Below, piece after piece: positions 56,001 to 63,900 of a stretch of DNA of 64,000 nucleotides. The stretch's first letter is position 1; each line of letters begins with the position of its first letter. The notes below the pieces were generated by a model, which was not told the DNA's origin, did no database searches, and saw only the letters and a program-made list of their open reading frames with translations. Source of the stretch: Streptomyces rapamycinicus NRRL 5491 (GTDB lineage Bacteria > Actinomycetota > Actinomycetes > Streptomycetales > Streptomycetaceae). Location: the NCBI RefSeq assembly GCF_024298965.1, contig NZ_CP085193.1:10850001-10914000 (forward strand). The letters are read 5' to 3'. Made by a program: the position numbers and the translations under genes.

Positions 56001-56770
56001 GAGAGTTGGCTGCATACAAATACGTCAGCAAGGGCGGCTCCTACAACACGCAGACCGATTTTCGGGGCAATATCACAACAGGAATCGCAGACGACCTGAA
56101 GCAGCGTAGACTTGAACCGCAGTTCGCCGAGTTCCTATTGAACAGGTTCACCGGCCGTGACACGGGCGAGGTGCCCGAGGAGATTGGTTTTACCGCCCCT
56201 GCGTTCACCATCGACCAGCAGGAGACCGAACGCGACCCCATCGCCATGGTCACCAACCTCATGATGGCCCAGCGGCTTGACAATGCGAGAGAATGGGAGA
56301 TGCACGGGATCGGCCCGCAGAACTACAAGGGAATATTACTGTCCACACCTGCGGCCTTCCGCGGGTCGGAAAGAGCTGGCACTGCGCTCAATGACGCGAT
56401 AGCTTCGAACCGATCTTTTGAGGAGCTGTACGAGGAGCGCCAACTGCAGCGCGACCTGGAACTCAGTATCCTGAAAAGGGACGAGGACCCGTCCCAGACG
56501 GATCCTTCGCTCGCCGCCACCCGCGAAGAGTCGGACAGAAAATACGACGCGCGCAAGAGGGGGATTGATAGTGCACCCAAGCTGGCGAAGCGGCACATAC
56601 AGCAAATTTCGGCCTGGATCAGAGAGTTCGGGATTGAGGACGAGATCCGCAAACATATCCCCGCCGAGGGATTCGACACCAAAGAGGAACGCGCGGAATC
56701 CATCAAGAAGAAACTCTTTGAGATCATTACGAAGAAGGTCCGGGAAGCATATCTGAGCTCCTTGCGCTGA
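50054..56770 (+). CDS. giant DUF4157 CIS effector with variable C-terminal toxin-like tip
   Basis: This 2238-residue protein starts with a basic segment and a DUF4157 (eCIS core) domain with a metallopeptidase-like HELLH at residues 110-114. A ~900-residue low-complexity acidic/Gly/Pro/Lys region follows, then a long charged coiled-coil region (around 1100-1228) and ~350 residues of amphipathic or hydrophobic helices (about 1229-1578). A Pro/Lys linker (about 1590-1835) leads to the conserved segment MRAAIAGMRLWYRL and FGIEAWLNP (1855-1889). The last ~350 residues are a different, visibly more A/T-rich domain with a TTA codon at residue 2095 and no motif I can name. I read it as a delivered polymorphic toxin; a structural role for the helical part is also possible. 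Confidence 0.85.
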   Translation: MSNTPSTTQDDRASQSAKRRKRKERTGKARTPEPKDIVSGAGQPLDPSVRRDLEEQLGHDLGQVRLHTDRDAGHLTELLGADAVAVGQDIFFRENAYRPGTAEGRRLLAHELLHTVQNPHGLGTLRAGRDLGAVSLPQDAMERAAEGTARELARGGQPDTETEPQPSATPGWLRYATVDADRNRMEKLDPATLVDRLANSVVRSLRGDPEDRSKRTRMQLARMPDEVQDAVLDRLEARLLSSEHERVLDFVDEIEADDNLERESPAAPDVEPDPVEDLLFERETRRRRAEERREEEQRPAAAPGPEKDEPAGEDAPGSTPRNGGGAAEKEGRGGSQEQRPGADAGQREGGSPSSGGKSGGSASAAAQSGGGQQGGEKKAEGSEQGKEGKEGEGKEGQEQQGVATPSKEESAAKNRPGAVDSLVAGQQLKQQDKRGTDKPTGSPTVSGKDTQSPGAFSTLEGVRAQDLDGPEERAEEDPFGSGSESEVEVGGAEESAWDTKLQPEDFLPQQDLDVSGVPTADTLDPASSADAPVPSFPAPPPTKADKVQAERDAEDAEDEAEDAEPAEDAADVEPSVEADEGAAATGDGLGGLALEQAAESRPGPAATRDPKSGADPKDGPVVAQTTVQEAAGRSEDGSEATEQAAKEEKGTPAAGDAPGGAQEKASQQAVGGQAAQEPGARAEQKKADAEPAAAQSEPTADAKSPSPARDTQVTGGSNADTPGGASSGAQSEQGAPAERTETPAAEPAPSAPEPKKSAEPERTAQPAAAAASAKETPAPKAASGAKAAAPKSAPSAKTSGGGGGGSRAGGGGGGGGGKASAPAKSKKKDSGPAPNLSQVSPEAGLSTASKLKPHVALQAMTGVSGSVNRTVGDEHKALAAAPPSMQRPAGAPQTLQGKPKTDAPAQYSQDPAQKSEAPEKEDARVEGAKEPEGQIEAEKAEEPGGWDTFKMALGFIGGKIVNGVASLFGADKPVVDPQALAAKFAGLPTKDEALKQAQAGNAPGVQMQGSADQTAGEQGSAVDTKGQETVATGRDDAGRGMGEDQVYPNAPKEQMSAKVPGQQGGAGGGAPGGGATTGAVPPEAASEVAEHERGPQFQAAFTDGHKSMSEGRQTKDRDFRDGQQQHKRQVDAEVTANTKSQASEREKAMTEVTAKRQDWRTEQDKELRSLGDKKTDRHEKIRKDVKDKEEQTDKDVDKEKDDSDKKIQDKGDQAEHDAEKKRDDSVEESGNWVSRAFDWIKDKVIEIKNAIVRVIREARDAVVGFIKNFKETVERWINDARKAIVDAIKNFINDLIEFAKAMVRAVIDLAKRIRNFITGLINAAIALVNKLATMLKQAITDLLNALGKLLSSILDVLKKMLLDVVKAVVDAVKQVLDFASKLLGALGDFMLIAVDFLSDPGGWLSGAKNSAVDGAKNHLFREVKSAVKEWFQSKIQEIIGVPKAILDKLFKGGFTLEQIVKETWDAIVPQLPFIIGEIVITKVIAKLIPGAGWVMAVIDAIRTAIGALGAILRAMGAVLDWLKLVRMGGAGLLFAKAVAAGIVALLELAYQALLSGIGKYVAKVGRRFKAIAAKLGQGKGGKGGAGGKSGADGEGSDGRGGKPGTEEKPQEPTAAPKTTTRPTPTTSKPKPGAEPTPKKPTTQPQTKPTKADTPGRPKPGPADTKRPTGANDKNGRPKTEEDERPDTRPTPTPKPKPKPEPPAKPKPEPQPKPSPKDGKTPGTPKDDKGPENRPKNDDKPSTKDPKDQDPTKPKPDRDDPKKPKPDKDGDKPGPRKPKPDKDGPGRRPNKKGPDKRKPHPDKSGPGRPKTKSQKERRKKDEKSKESKDARLRKIVARIRPKLNSMLDKGTPRPVMRAAIAGMRLWYRLTGLSIQGGESFGIEAWLNPRDLFLKGLKVTIPQGEVLAFARKLALDLESDPEIVAARNKNLESRDAKGRSPRKREKGPTPLPVRTGAARQHGPLAPGKKEFWETPNGVVTRTQKGELAAYKYVSKGGSYNTQTDFRGNITTGIADDLKQRRLEPQFAEFLLNRFTGRDTGEVPEEIGFTAPAFTIDQQETERDPIAMVTNLMMAQRLDNAREWEMHGIGPQNYKGILLSTPAAFRGSERAGTALNDAIASNRSFEELYEERQLQRDLELSILKRDEDPSQTDPSLAATREESDRKYDARKRGIDSAPKLAKRHIQQISAWIREFGIEDEIRKHIPAEGFDTKEERAESIKKKLFEIITKKVREAYLSSLR

Positions 56771-56807
56771 CACCGAGGAAGAACGAGAAGGTGGTCCCAT
56801 CACATAC

Positions 56808-57386
56808 ATGAGCGATCGACACGTACTCCGCCCGGGGGTGGGCAAATTCGCGGTGCGCGAATTTGCCCAGCTGCTCCGCTGGCCCATGGTTGAAGACATC
56901 CCACGAAACGGGGATGAGGGCGTCGATGGCCTGACCGAATGGGAACTACCGGACGAAACTTCTTTCTTCTGCTGCGAAGATGCCGACTTCGGAATTCCCT
57001 ACATTGCCTTCACGGGTCTGCACCGGCATGCGGTGGCTCCTTTCGTGGCACAGGCAGACGCCGCCCTGAATCCGTGGAAGCTTGAGGAACTCTTCAAGAA
57101 GTACGACGAGGCACAAGATGGGCAGGAAATCGCGGAGGCCACCCTGCTCATCGGAATCGCCGCACCCAACGACTTCCATGATGGCGTCTTCACAAGAATC
57201 AGCGCGTCCTTGGAGAGCGACAATGAGAATGTGCGGTGGATCGGGGTGTGGTCCACGACATACACAGGATATGAAGATTTCCTACCGGGAATTCAGCGGA
57301 TGCGCGCATCAGATCCGGTCGACTGGGTGAGAAAACGAGCCGAAACCGTACTGGCGGCCTTTGCCGAAGTGGATGGTGAGCAGTGA
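56808..57386 (+). CDS. probable immunity protein for the DUF4157 effector
   Basis: This 192-residue acidic protein (MSDRHVLRPGVGKFAVREFAQ) has no family I recognise. It shows helical repeats late in the sequence (EIAEATLLIGIAAPNDFHDGVF, DPVDWVRKRAETVLAAFA) that look HEAT-like, which is common among immunity proteins. It begins 37 bases after the toxin-like effector, shares its more A/T-rich codon use, unlike the flanking CIS genes, and overlaps the next CIS gene by GTGA. This position and composition make immunity the best reading; a chaperone or adaptor for the effector is the alternative. Confidence 0.6.
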   Translation: MSDRHVLRPGVGKFAVREFAQLLRWPMVEDIPRNGDEGVDGLTEWELPDETSFFCCEDADFGIPYIAFTGLHRHAVAPFVAQADAALNPWKLEELFKKYDEAQDGQEIAEATLLIGIAAPNDFHDGVFTRISASLESDNENVRWIGVWSTTYTGYEDFLPGIQRMRASDPVDWVRKRAETVLAAFAEVDGEQ

Positions 57387-58069
57387 CCTGCTACCCCGAC
57401 ATCCCCAAACCCATCCGCTCCGGAATAGTCCTCGTAGACCCCGAACGCGGCACCCCCCAACGCATCATCATCCTCCAGTTCAACCCCGACACCCTGGAGC
57501 GCTCCCTCTCCCCCCAATCCGCCGGCGACCAAGCCGACAGCGGTGGAGGCGGCAGTGGAAGCGGGGACAAGAACGAGGCGCTGCGCCTCAAGGGCCCAGC
57601 GCAGGAGACGTGGAAGTTCACCGCGGAGATAGACGCGACCGATCAGTTCGAGGTGGCCGCGCCAGACGGGATACACCCGCAGCTCGCGACGCTCGAAATG
57701 CTTGTGCAGCCGACCACGGCCAAGTTGCGGGAGGCCATGCGGCTGTCCAAGAAGGGGACCATCGAGATCAGCCCGATCGAGATGCCGCTGACCCTCTTCA
57801 CCTGGGGGAGTAAGCGGGTCATGCCGGTCCGCATCACCGAGCTGTCCATCAACGAATCGGCGTTCGACGTCAATCTCAACCCCATCCGCGCATCCCTCAG
57901 CATCGGGCTGAAGGTGCTCACCGTCAGCGATCTGCCCGCCGGCCACCGGGGCGCCGAGCTCTATCTCGCGCATCTCGCGCAGAAGGAGCGGCTCGCGGCG
58001 GCCGCGCGTGGTGGGGCGCTCAGCGCGCTGGGGCTGAACAGTGGGGACATCGGGCTGGGGAGGGTGTAG
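57383..58069 (+). CDS. CIS baseplate hub-connector protein (Cis7-like)
   Basis: This 228-residue protein starts with RSGIVLVDPERGTPQRIIILQFNPDTLERSLSP, and continues with ETWKFTAEIDATDQFE and RVMPVRITELSINESAFD, the pattern of the CIS proteins that connect tube and spike (Afp7/Cis7 group). In many systems it ends in a LysM domain; here the LysM part is a separate gene immediately downstream. A Gly/Ser-rich loop (GGGGSGSGD) interrupts it near residue 55. The GTG at 57383 overlaps the probable immunity gene. Confidence 0.85.
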   Translation: MTCYPDIPKPIRSGIVLVDPERGTPQRIIILQFNPDTLERSLSPQSAGDQADSGGGGSGSGDKNEALRLKGPAQETWKFTAEIDATDQFEVAAPDGIHPQLATLEMLVQPTTAKLREAMRLSKKGTIEISPIEMPLTLFTWGSKRVMPVRITELSINESAFDVNLNPIRASLSIGLKVLTVSDLPAGHRGAELYLAHLAQKERLAAAARGGALSALGLNSGDIGLGRV

Positions 58070-58075
58070 AAGCAG

Positions 58076-58453
58076 ATGGCCGGGTCACAGCCGCAGCCTT
58101 ACGAGAGCGCGCTCGACGCGATTCCGGGGGCGCACCCCTACCCCCGCTCCAGCCGCTACCACGACGCCGAGGTCGGGATCCACACCCAACCCGACGGCAC
58201 GCCCGTCCGGTACGTCAAGCGGCGGCTGTTGCCGCCAATCGGCGCAAACCCCGAGGAGACGGAGACACACACCGTCAGCAGCGGCGAGCGCCCCGACCAC
58301 CTCGGGCAGCGCTATTTCGGCGACCCCGCCGCCTGGTGGCGGATCGCCGACGCCAACCCCGTCCTCGACCCCCGCGAGCTGACCGCCGAGCCGGGCGAGG
58401 AGATAGAGATCCCGAGCGGGTTCCCGGGCGGAGGCGGTGGGCGCCGTGGCTGA
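58076..58453 (+). CDS. LysM-domain CIS protein
   Basis: This 125-residue protein has a C-terminal LysM-like domain (THTVSSGERPDHLGQRYFG, DPAAWWRIADANPVLDPREL) preceded by a short beta-strand region with RYVKRRLLPP. In contractile tails such proteins (like T4 gp53) join the baseplate wedges. It is separated from the Cis7-like gene by 6 bp and overlaps the hub gene by 8 bp. A short Gly-rich tail ends it. Confidence 0.88.
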   Translation: MAGSQPQPYESALDAIPGAHPYPRSSRYHDAEVGIHTQPDGTPVRYVKRRLLPPIGANPEETETHTVSSGERPDHLGQRYFGDPAAWWRIADANPVLDPRELTAEPGEEIEIPSGFPGGGGGRRG

Positions 58454-59585
58454 TGAGCCCGTCGGGCAGGGGCCCATCCACCTCGAATTACGGATGGGGC
58501 CCAAGCTCACCCGGCCCGTGCCCCCCGAGGTCACCGCGGCGCTGCTGTCCGCGCAGATCACCAGCACCGCCGGTGAACGCAGCGGTTTCCAGATGGCGTT
58601 CGACCTCACCAAAAGGGGCGCGATCATCGATCGGCTGCTCCCCGAGGGGTTCTTCGACCCCCGCACCCGCGTCATCGTCACGGCCGCGGTCAAGGGCACG
58701 CCGATCGTCCTCCTCGACGGGCTCATCGTGCGCCATGAGGTCGGGGCCAGCAATCAGCCCGGGCAGACCACCCTCACCGTCACCGGCGAGGACCTCACCC
58801 TCCTCATGGACCTCGAGGAGCGGACCGACCGCTATCCCAACCTCCCGCCCTTCAAGCGCGTCGGCCGGATCCTCTCGAAGTACACCGATTACGGGATCGA
58901 GGCGGACGTCATCGAGGAGAAGATCCTCCAACCGCCCAACGCACAGCGCCGCGTGGACTACCAATCCGGCACCGACCTCCAGTACGTCACCGATCTCGCC
59001 CAGGCGAACGGCTATGTCTTCCACCTCATCCCGGGGCCCGTGGCCGGGGTCTCCACCGCCTACTGGGGGCCCGAGAAGCGGATCGGCACAGCTCAGCACG
59101 CCCTCACGGTCAACATGGACGTGAACTCCACGGTCGACCAGCTGACGTTCGCCTATGACGGGACCGCCCGCGAGGAGCCCCAGGCCCGCTGGCAGGACCC
59201 CACCACCCGTACGTCCACCCTCCTGGCCCAGCCCGACATCAGCCCCCTCCGGCCGCCCCTCGGCAAGCGGGCCACCCCGGCCCTCAAGCGCAAGACGCTC
59301 TCCGGCACGGCCAAGATGGACCGGGCGCAGGCCGAGGCGGAGGCCCTGGCGAGGGCCGCCACCACCGCCGACGCCATCTCCGGTTCCGGCTCGCTCGACG
59401 TCAACCGGCACGGGTACATCCTCCAGCCACGCCAGCTCGTCGGCGTCCGGGGCGCCGGGGTCACCTACGACGGGGAGTACTACGTCAAGACCGTCACCCA
59501 TCATCTCCGGCCCGGTTCTTTCCAGCAGAACTTCACCCTCACCCGCGAAGGGCTCATCGCCCGGAACGGCACCGTTCGGCCCTAA
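58446..59585 (+). CDS. CIS hub protein (gp27/late-control-D-like half of VgrG)
   Basis: This 379-residue protein has the hub fold: SAQITSTAGERSGFQMAFDL, LDGLIVRHEVG, TVTGEDLTLLMDLEE and RRVDYQSGTDLQYVTDLAQANGY, typical of gpD/gp27-like hub proteins, with a C-terminal DGEYYVKTVTHHLRPGSF. It would form the trimeric base of the spike. The gp5-like OB-fold spike, which is fused in VgrG, is the next gene (59601). The GTG at 58446 has GGAGG 11 bases upstream; the GTG at 58437 would be too close. Confidence 0.9.
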   Translation: MADEPVGQGPIHLELRMGPKLTRPVPPEVTAALLSAQITSTAGERSGFQMAFDLTKRGAIIDRLLPEGFFDPRTRVIVTAAVKGTPIVLLDGLIVRHEVGASNQPGQTTLTVTGEDLTLLMDLEERTDRYPNLPPFKRVGRILSKYTDYGIEADVIEEKILQPPNAQRRVDYQSGTDLQYVTDLAQANGYVFHLIPGPVAGVSTAYWGPEKRIGTAQHALTVNMDVNSTVDQLTFAYDGTAREEPQARWQDPTTRTSTLLAQPDISPLRPPLGKRATPALKRKTLSGTAKMDRAQAEAEALARAATTADAISGSGSLDVNRHGYILQPRQLVGVRGAGVTYDGEYYVKTVTHHLRPGSFQQNFTLTREGLIARNGTVRP

Positions 59586-59600
59586 GGATCAGGAGCCCCT

Positions 59601-60134
59601 ATGGCGGCCACGCCCAACAACCGCTTCCTCGGCAAGTTCCGGGGCCGGGTGCGGGACAACCAGGACCCGCTCGGGATAGGCCGGATCACCGTCGAGGTGC
59701 CCGATGTCCTCGGCGATGAGCCGTCGACCTGGGCCATGCCCTGCTTCCCCTTCACCGGGGATCAGCAGCGGCCCGCCGGGCAGTACGTCGTGCCGTCCGC
59801 CGGGGCCGGGGTGTGGGTGGAGTTCGAGCAGGGGGACCCCAGCTTCCCCATCTGGACGGGGTGCTGGTTCGGGGCCAGGGAGCAGCTCCCGGAGGACGCG
59901 CGGACCGATCCGGCGACCGCGCACCCCGTGGTGATCCAGACGCCGGGGAAGCACAAGATCGTGATGTCCGACGTTCCGGCCGAGGGCATTCTGCTGCAGG
60001 CGCCGGGTGGCGCGTCCATACGGATCGACGCGACCGGAGTGCACATCGACAACGGCCAGGGGGCCTCCGTTTCCCTGGTCGGAGATCAAGTCGACCTGAA
60101 TCAGGGCCGGTTGACCGTGCCCAAGAAGCGATAG
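59601..60134 (+). CDS. CIS spike protein (gp5-like OB fold and beta-helix)
   Basis: This 177-residue protein starts with the OB-fold of baseplate protein V/VgrG (FRGRVRDNQDPLGIGRITVEV, AGAGVWVEFEQGDPSFPIWTG) and ends with a short beta-helix-like part (KIVMSDVPAEGILLQAPGGA, IRIDATGVHIDNG). It forms the needle below the hub. AGGAGCCCCT precedes the start. It is the separate spike half of a split Cis8, with the hub 15 bp upstream. Confidence 0.9.
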   Translation: MAATPNNRFLGKFRGRVRDNQDPLGIGRITVEVPDVLGDEPSTWAMPCFPFTGDQQRPAGQYVVPSAGAGVWVEFEQGDPSFPIWTGCWFGAREQLPEDARTDPATAHPVVIQTPGKHKIVMSDVPAEGILLQAPGGASIRIDATGVHIDNGQGASVSLVGDQVDLNQGRLTVPKKR

Positions 60135-60163
60135 TCAGCAGCGAACGGGGAGGGACAAGGGAC

Positions 60164-60508
60164 GTGTCCGGGAATTCCGGGAACCTCGTCAGCCATACCG
60201 CCGTGATCAGTTGCCCGCACGGCGGACGCGTACGGGCGGCATCCGTTCCGTCGTCCGGTGTGCGGCTCGACGGGCAGCCCGTGCCGACCGCCGACGACGT
60301 CTTCACGGTCGTCGGCTGCCCGCACACCGTCGACCGCGTCCCGCTGCCGTGCACCACCGTCCGGTGGACTCCGGACCGCGGCGCGGTGCTGATCGACGGC
60401 GTGCCCGTCCTGCTCGACGCCTCCTCGGCACAGTGCTTCAGCGCGGGGCTCGTGCCGCAGGGGCCACCCGTCGTCTCCGCCGCGCGGCAAGGAGTCATGT
60501 GCGGATGA
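60164..60508 (+). CDS. PAAR-like spike-tip protein (Cis10-like)
   Basis: This 114-residue protein (LVSHTAVISCPHGGRVRA, VVGCPHTVD, PLPCTTVRWTP) is of the PAAR-like group that caps the CIS spike. The paired Cys/His residues (SCPHGG, GCPH, PLPC) would bind one metal ion at the tip. The GTG at 60164 is taken as the start because GGGGAGGGA lies ten bases upstream. The stop overlaps the gp25-like gene by ATGA. Confidence 0.82.
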   Translation: MSGNSGNLVSHTAVISCPHGGRVRAASVPSSGVRLDGQPVPTADDVFTVVGCPHTVDRVPLPCTTVRWTPDRGAVLIDGVPVLLDASSAQCFSAGLVPQGPPVVSAARQGVMCG

Positions 60509-60903
60509 GGACACGGACCGGCAGGACACACACCGTACGGACCGATATCGCCTTCCCGTTCCGGATCGACCGGCGCGGGCGCACCGCACACGCCGACCAC
60601 GACGACCACATACGCGATCTCATCGAGCAGTTGCTCTTCACCAGCCCCGGCGAACGCGTGATGCGGCCCGACTTCGGCTGCGGGCTGCTCGACCTCGTCT
60701 TCACGCCCAACAGCCCCGAACTGGCCTCCGCCGTCGAGCTGTCCGTCCAGGCGTCGCTGCAGCGTTGGCTCGGCGAGCTGATCGAGGTGGAGTCCCTGGA
60801 CGTGGTCAGCGAGGAGAACGTCGTACGCGTCCATCTGCGGTATGTGGTGCGCGCCACCGCAGGCCTGCGCGATGAGGTGTTCGAGGGGAGGGGTGCCGCG
60901 TGA
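60505..60903 (+). CDS. gp25-like baseplate wedge protein (Cis9-like)
   Basis: This 132-residue protein has the gp25/W family pattern: DHIRDLIEQLLFTSPGERVMR, PDFGCGLLDLVFTPNS and ELIEVESLDV. It sits at the base of the sheath and starts sheath polymerisation. ATG 60505 overlaps the PAAR gene and its end overlaps the next gene by 4 bases, which continues the chain of coupled genes. Confidence 0.93.
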   Translation: MRTRTGRTHTVRTDIAFPFRIDRRGRTAHADHDDHIRDLIEQLLFTSPGERVMRPDFGCGLLDLVFTPNSPELASAVELSVQASLQRWLGELIEVESLDVVSEENVVRVHLRYVVRATAGLRDEVFEGRGAA

Positions 60904-63900
60904 GTCACCCCTCCACCGCGTCGCGGCGCGATCGCATCAGGGCCGCTCACCTCAATGGCGTGGACGCCGTCGAGGTCGGCGACGACGGCATCACCCTCGC
61001 CGTCACCTTCCTCGGCAAGGCCCCGCACGGTCTGTGCCCGGAGAACGTACGGGTCGACGGCGGCCGCCGGATCACCGGCATCGAGGTCATGGAGATCTCC
61101 GTCGAGCGCGAGGAGGACCCCGAACTCGACGACAAGCTGTACGTCACCGTGGACCGGGCCGGGGACACCTCCGCCTACCGGCTCTCCGTCGTGGACACCG
61201 ATCCCTACGGGCGGCCCGGCACCGAGCCGTTCCCCGGCTTCGACCAGCGGTACTTCTCCGCCGAGTTCACCTTCCGGCCCGACTGCCCCACCCCCTTCGA
61301 CTGCGCGGAACGGCAAGAGGAGCGGGACGAGCGCGACCTCCCCGCCACCTTCCGGCCCGGGCACGCTCCCGCCCCCGTCATCGACTACACCGCCCGCGAC
61401 TACGACACCCTCCGCCAGGTCGTCCTGGACCGGCTCCGCCTCACCACCCCCGACTGGGTCGAGCGCGGCGCCGCCGACCTCGGCATCACCCTGGTCGAGC
61501 TGCTCGCCCACACCGCCGACCAGATCGGCTACCAGCAGGACGCGGTGGCCACCGAGGCCTATCTCGACACCGCCCGCCGCCGGGTGTCCGTGCGCCGCCA
61601 CGTACGGCTCATCGACTATCCGATGCACGACGGCTGCAACACCCGCGCCTTCGTCACCGTCGAGACGGTCGAGCCGCTGACGCTGGAGCCGGGGGAGTAC
61701 CGCTTCGCCGCCGTGGACATCCGTACGCTCGGCCCGCTGGACCGGCCGGACATCGGGGCCGTGCTGGACGACCGGGAGCTGGCCGTGCTCGATGAGCGCG
61801 GATCGGTGGAGGTGTTCGAGCCCGTCGTCACCGACCGCCCCCTTCATCTGCGGCCGGAACACCACCGCATCCGTCTGTGGACCTGGGGCGGCGAGGTGTG
61901 CTCGCTGCCCGTGGGCGCCACCTCCGCGACGCTGCGCGACGCGTGGGCCGACGAGGAGTGCCGGGCCCGCGCGCTCGATCTGCGCCCCGGCGATCTGCTG
62001 CTCTTCGAGGAGGTGCGGGGGCCGCGCTCCGGGACGCCCGGCGACGCCGACCCGTCGCACCGGCAGGCCGTGCGCCTGAGCTCCGTCACCCCCGCCGTCG
62101 ACCGGCTCGCCGAGCAGCCGGTGCTGGAGGTGACCTGGGCGCGGGAGGACGCGCTGTCCTTCCCGCTGTGCCTGGCCACCCGGGGCGGCCAGGACTGCGC
62201 ACCCGTCGAGGACGTCAGCGTGGCGCGCGGGAATGTGGTGCTGGTCGACCACGGCCGCTCGCTGACCCATCGCTGCGGCACACCGGAGACCCTCACCGTG
62301 CCGCCCGTCCCCGCCGTCGCCGGGTCCTGTGATCCCCCCGCCTTCGGCTGCTTCGACAAGGACGCCGGGAACGCGCCCGCCCGGCTCGTCGACTCCCTGC
62401 TGGACCGGGCCCGCCACGGGCGGCAACTGACCCCCGACGACGTACGGGAGCTGTTCACCACCGTCGGCCCGGAGGCCACCGGCCGGGCCGGGATCGGTCT
62501 GGAGCCGGCCGGGCGGCGGCGCGAGAAGGTCGTGCCGGGCACCGCGTACGCCCAGGCCGAGGCGTTGCGGACGCTTCTCGCCCAGTCCGTCTACCCCGGG
62601 ATCGTGCCGCGCTTCCGGCCCGTACTGCACCAGTCCCCCGTCACCCAGGCCGTGCCCTTCCCCGATCCGCGCCATATCGCGGCCGGGCAGGCCGAGCATC
62701 TGGCCGCCATCCCGGGGCGGGTGCGGCAGCGGCTGACGGAGCTGTGGCGCGGCGCCCGCGACCGCGACGGGCTCTCGGACGAGGAGATCGCCGAGCTGAC
62801 CGTCCTGTTCGGACTGCGCGTCCTGGAGCGCCTCGAACTCGCCCGCCACCCCGTCCGCGCGCTGCGCGAGCTGCTGCACCGCTGCGACCGGCTGCTCGAC
62901 GCCAAGCTGGGGCGCCTGGCCGCACTGACCGCCAGAGCACGGGCGGGCACCGTCCTGGACGGGCGCATCGCCTGGGAGATCGCGCACAGTTGGGGCCGGG
63001 CGTACGCCGCCGGGCTGCGCCCGGAGGATCCGGTGCTGCACGGTCCGGCCGCCGCTCTCGTCCAGGACCCACGGGCCGCGCTCCCCGCCGTCAGCGTCGA
63101 GGACGGCGACGAGACCTGGACACCGCGCCGCGATCTGCTCACCTCCCGCCCCCGGGACCGCCACTTCGTCGGTGAGCTGGAGGACGACGGCCGCATCGCG
63201 CTGCGCTTCGGCGACGGCCGGTACGGCGCCGTGCCGAGGCCCGGGGCGCGTCTCGCGGTCCACTACCGGACCGGCGGCGGCACGGCGGGCAACGTCGGCC
63301 CCGAGGCCATCAACCACCTGGTGCTGTGCCGGGATCCGGACGCGGCGGACACCGGACAGCCCCTGCCCGTGGCCGGGGTGCGCAATCCGCTGCCCGCCGT
63401 CGGCGGCACCGGGCCCGAGCCGGTCGAACAGGTCCGCCGGCTCGCCCCGCTCGATCTGAGGCGCACCCGGCACCGGGCCATCACCGCCGAGGACTACGCG
63501 GCGCTCGCCTCCGAACTGCCCGGGGTGCGGCGCGCGGCGGCGGAGATCCGCTGGACCGGCAGTGTGCGGGAGGCCCATATCGCCATTGACGCGTACGGGA
63601 CCGGGGCACCGCCCCCCGCCCTCCTCGACGCGGTCGCACACGCCCTGGAGGGCTACCGCCGGATCGGACACGACCTGGTGGTCGGTCCGGCCCGCGCCGT
63701 GCCACTGGACATCGCGATCGAGGTGTGCGCCGCGCCCGGACACCAGCACGGGCAGATCCTCGCCGAGCTGTACCGGGCGCTGGGCGGCCGCCGGTTCTCC
63801 GGCGGGCGGCTCGGCTTCTTCCACCCCGACGCGCTGACCTTCGGCGAACCGGTGCGGCTCAGCCGCCTGGTGGCCGTCGCGGCGGCGGTGCCGGGGGTGC

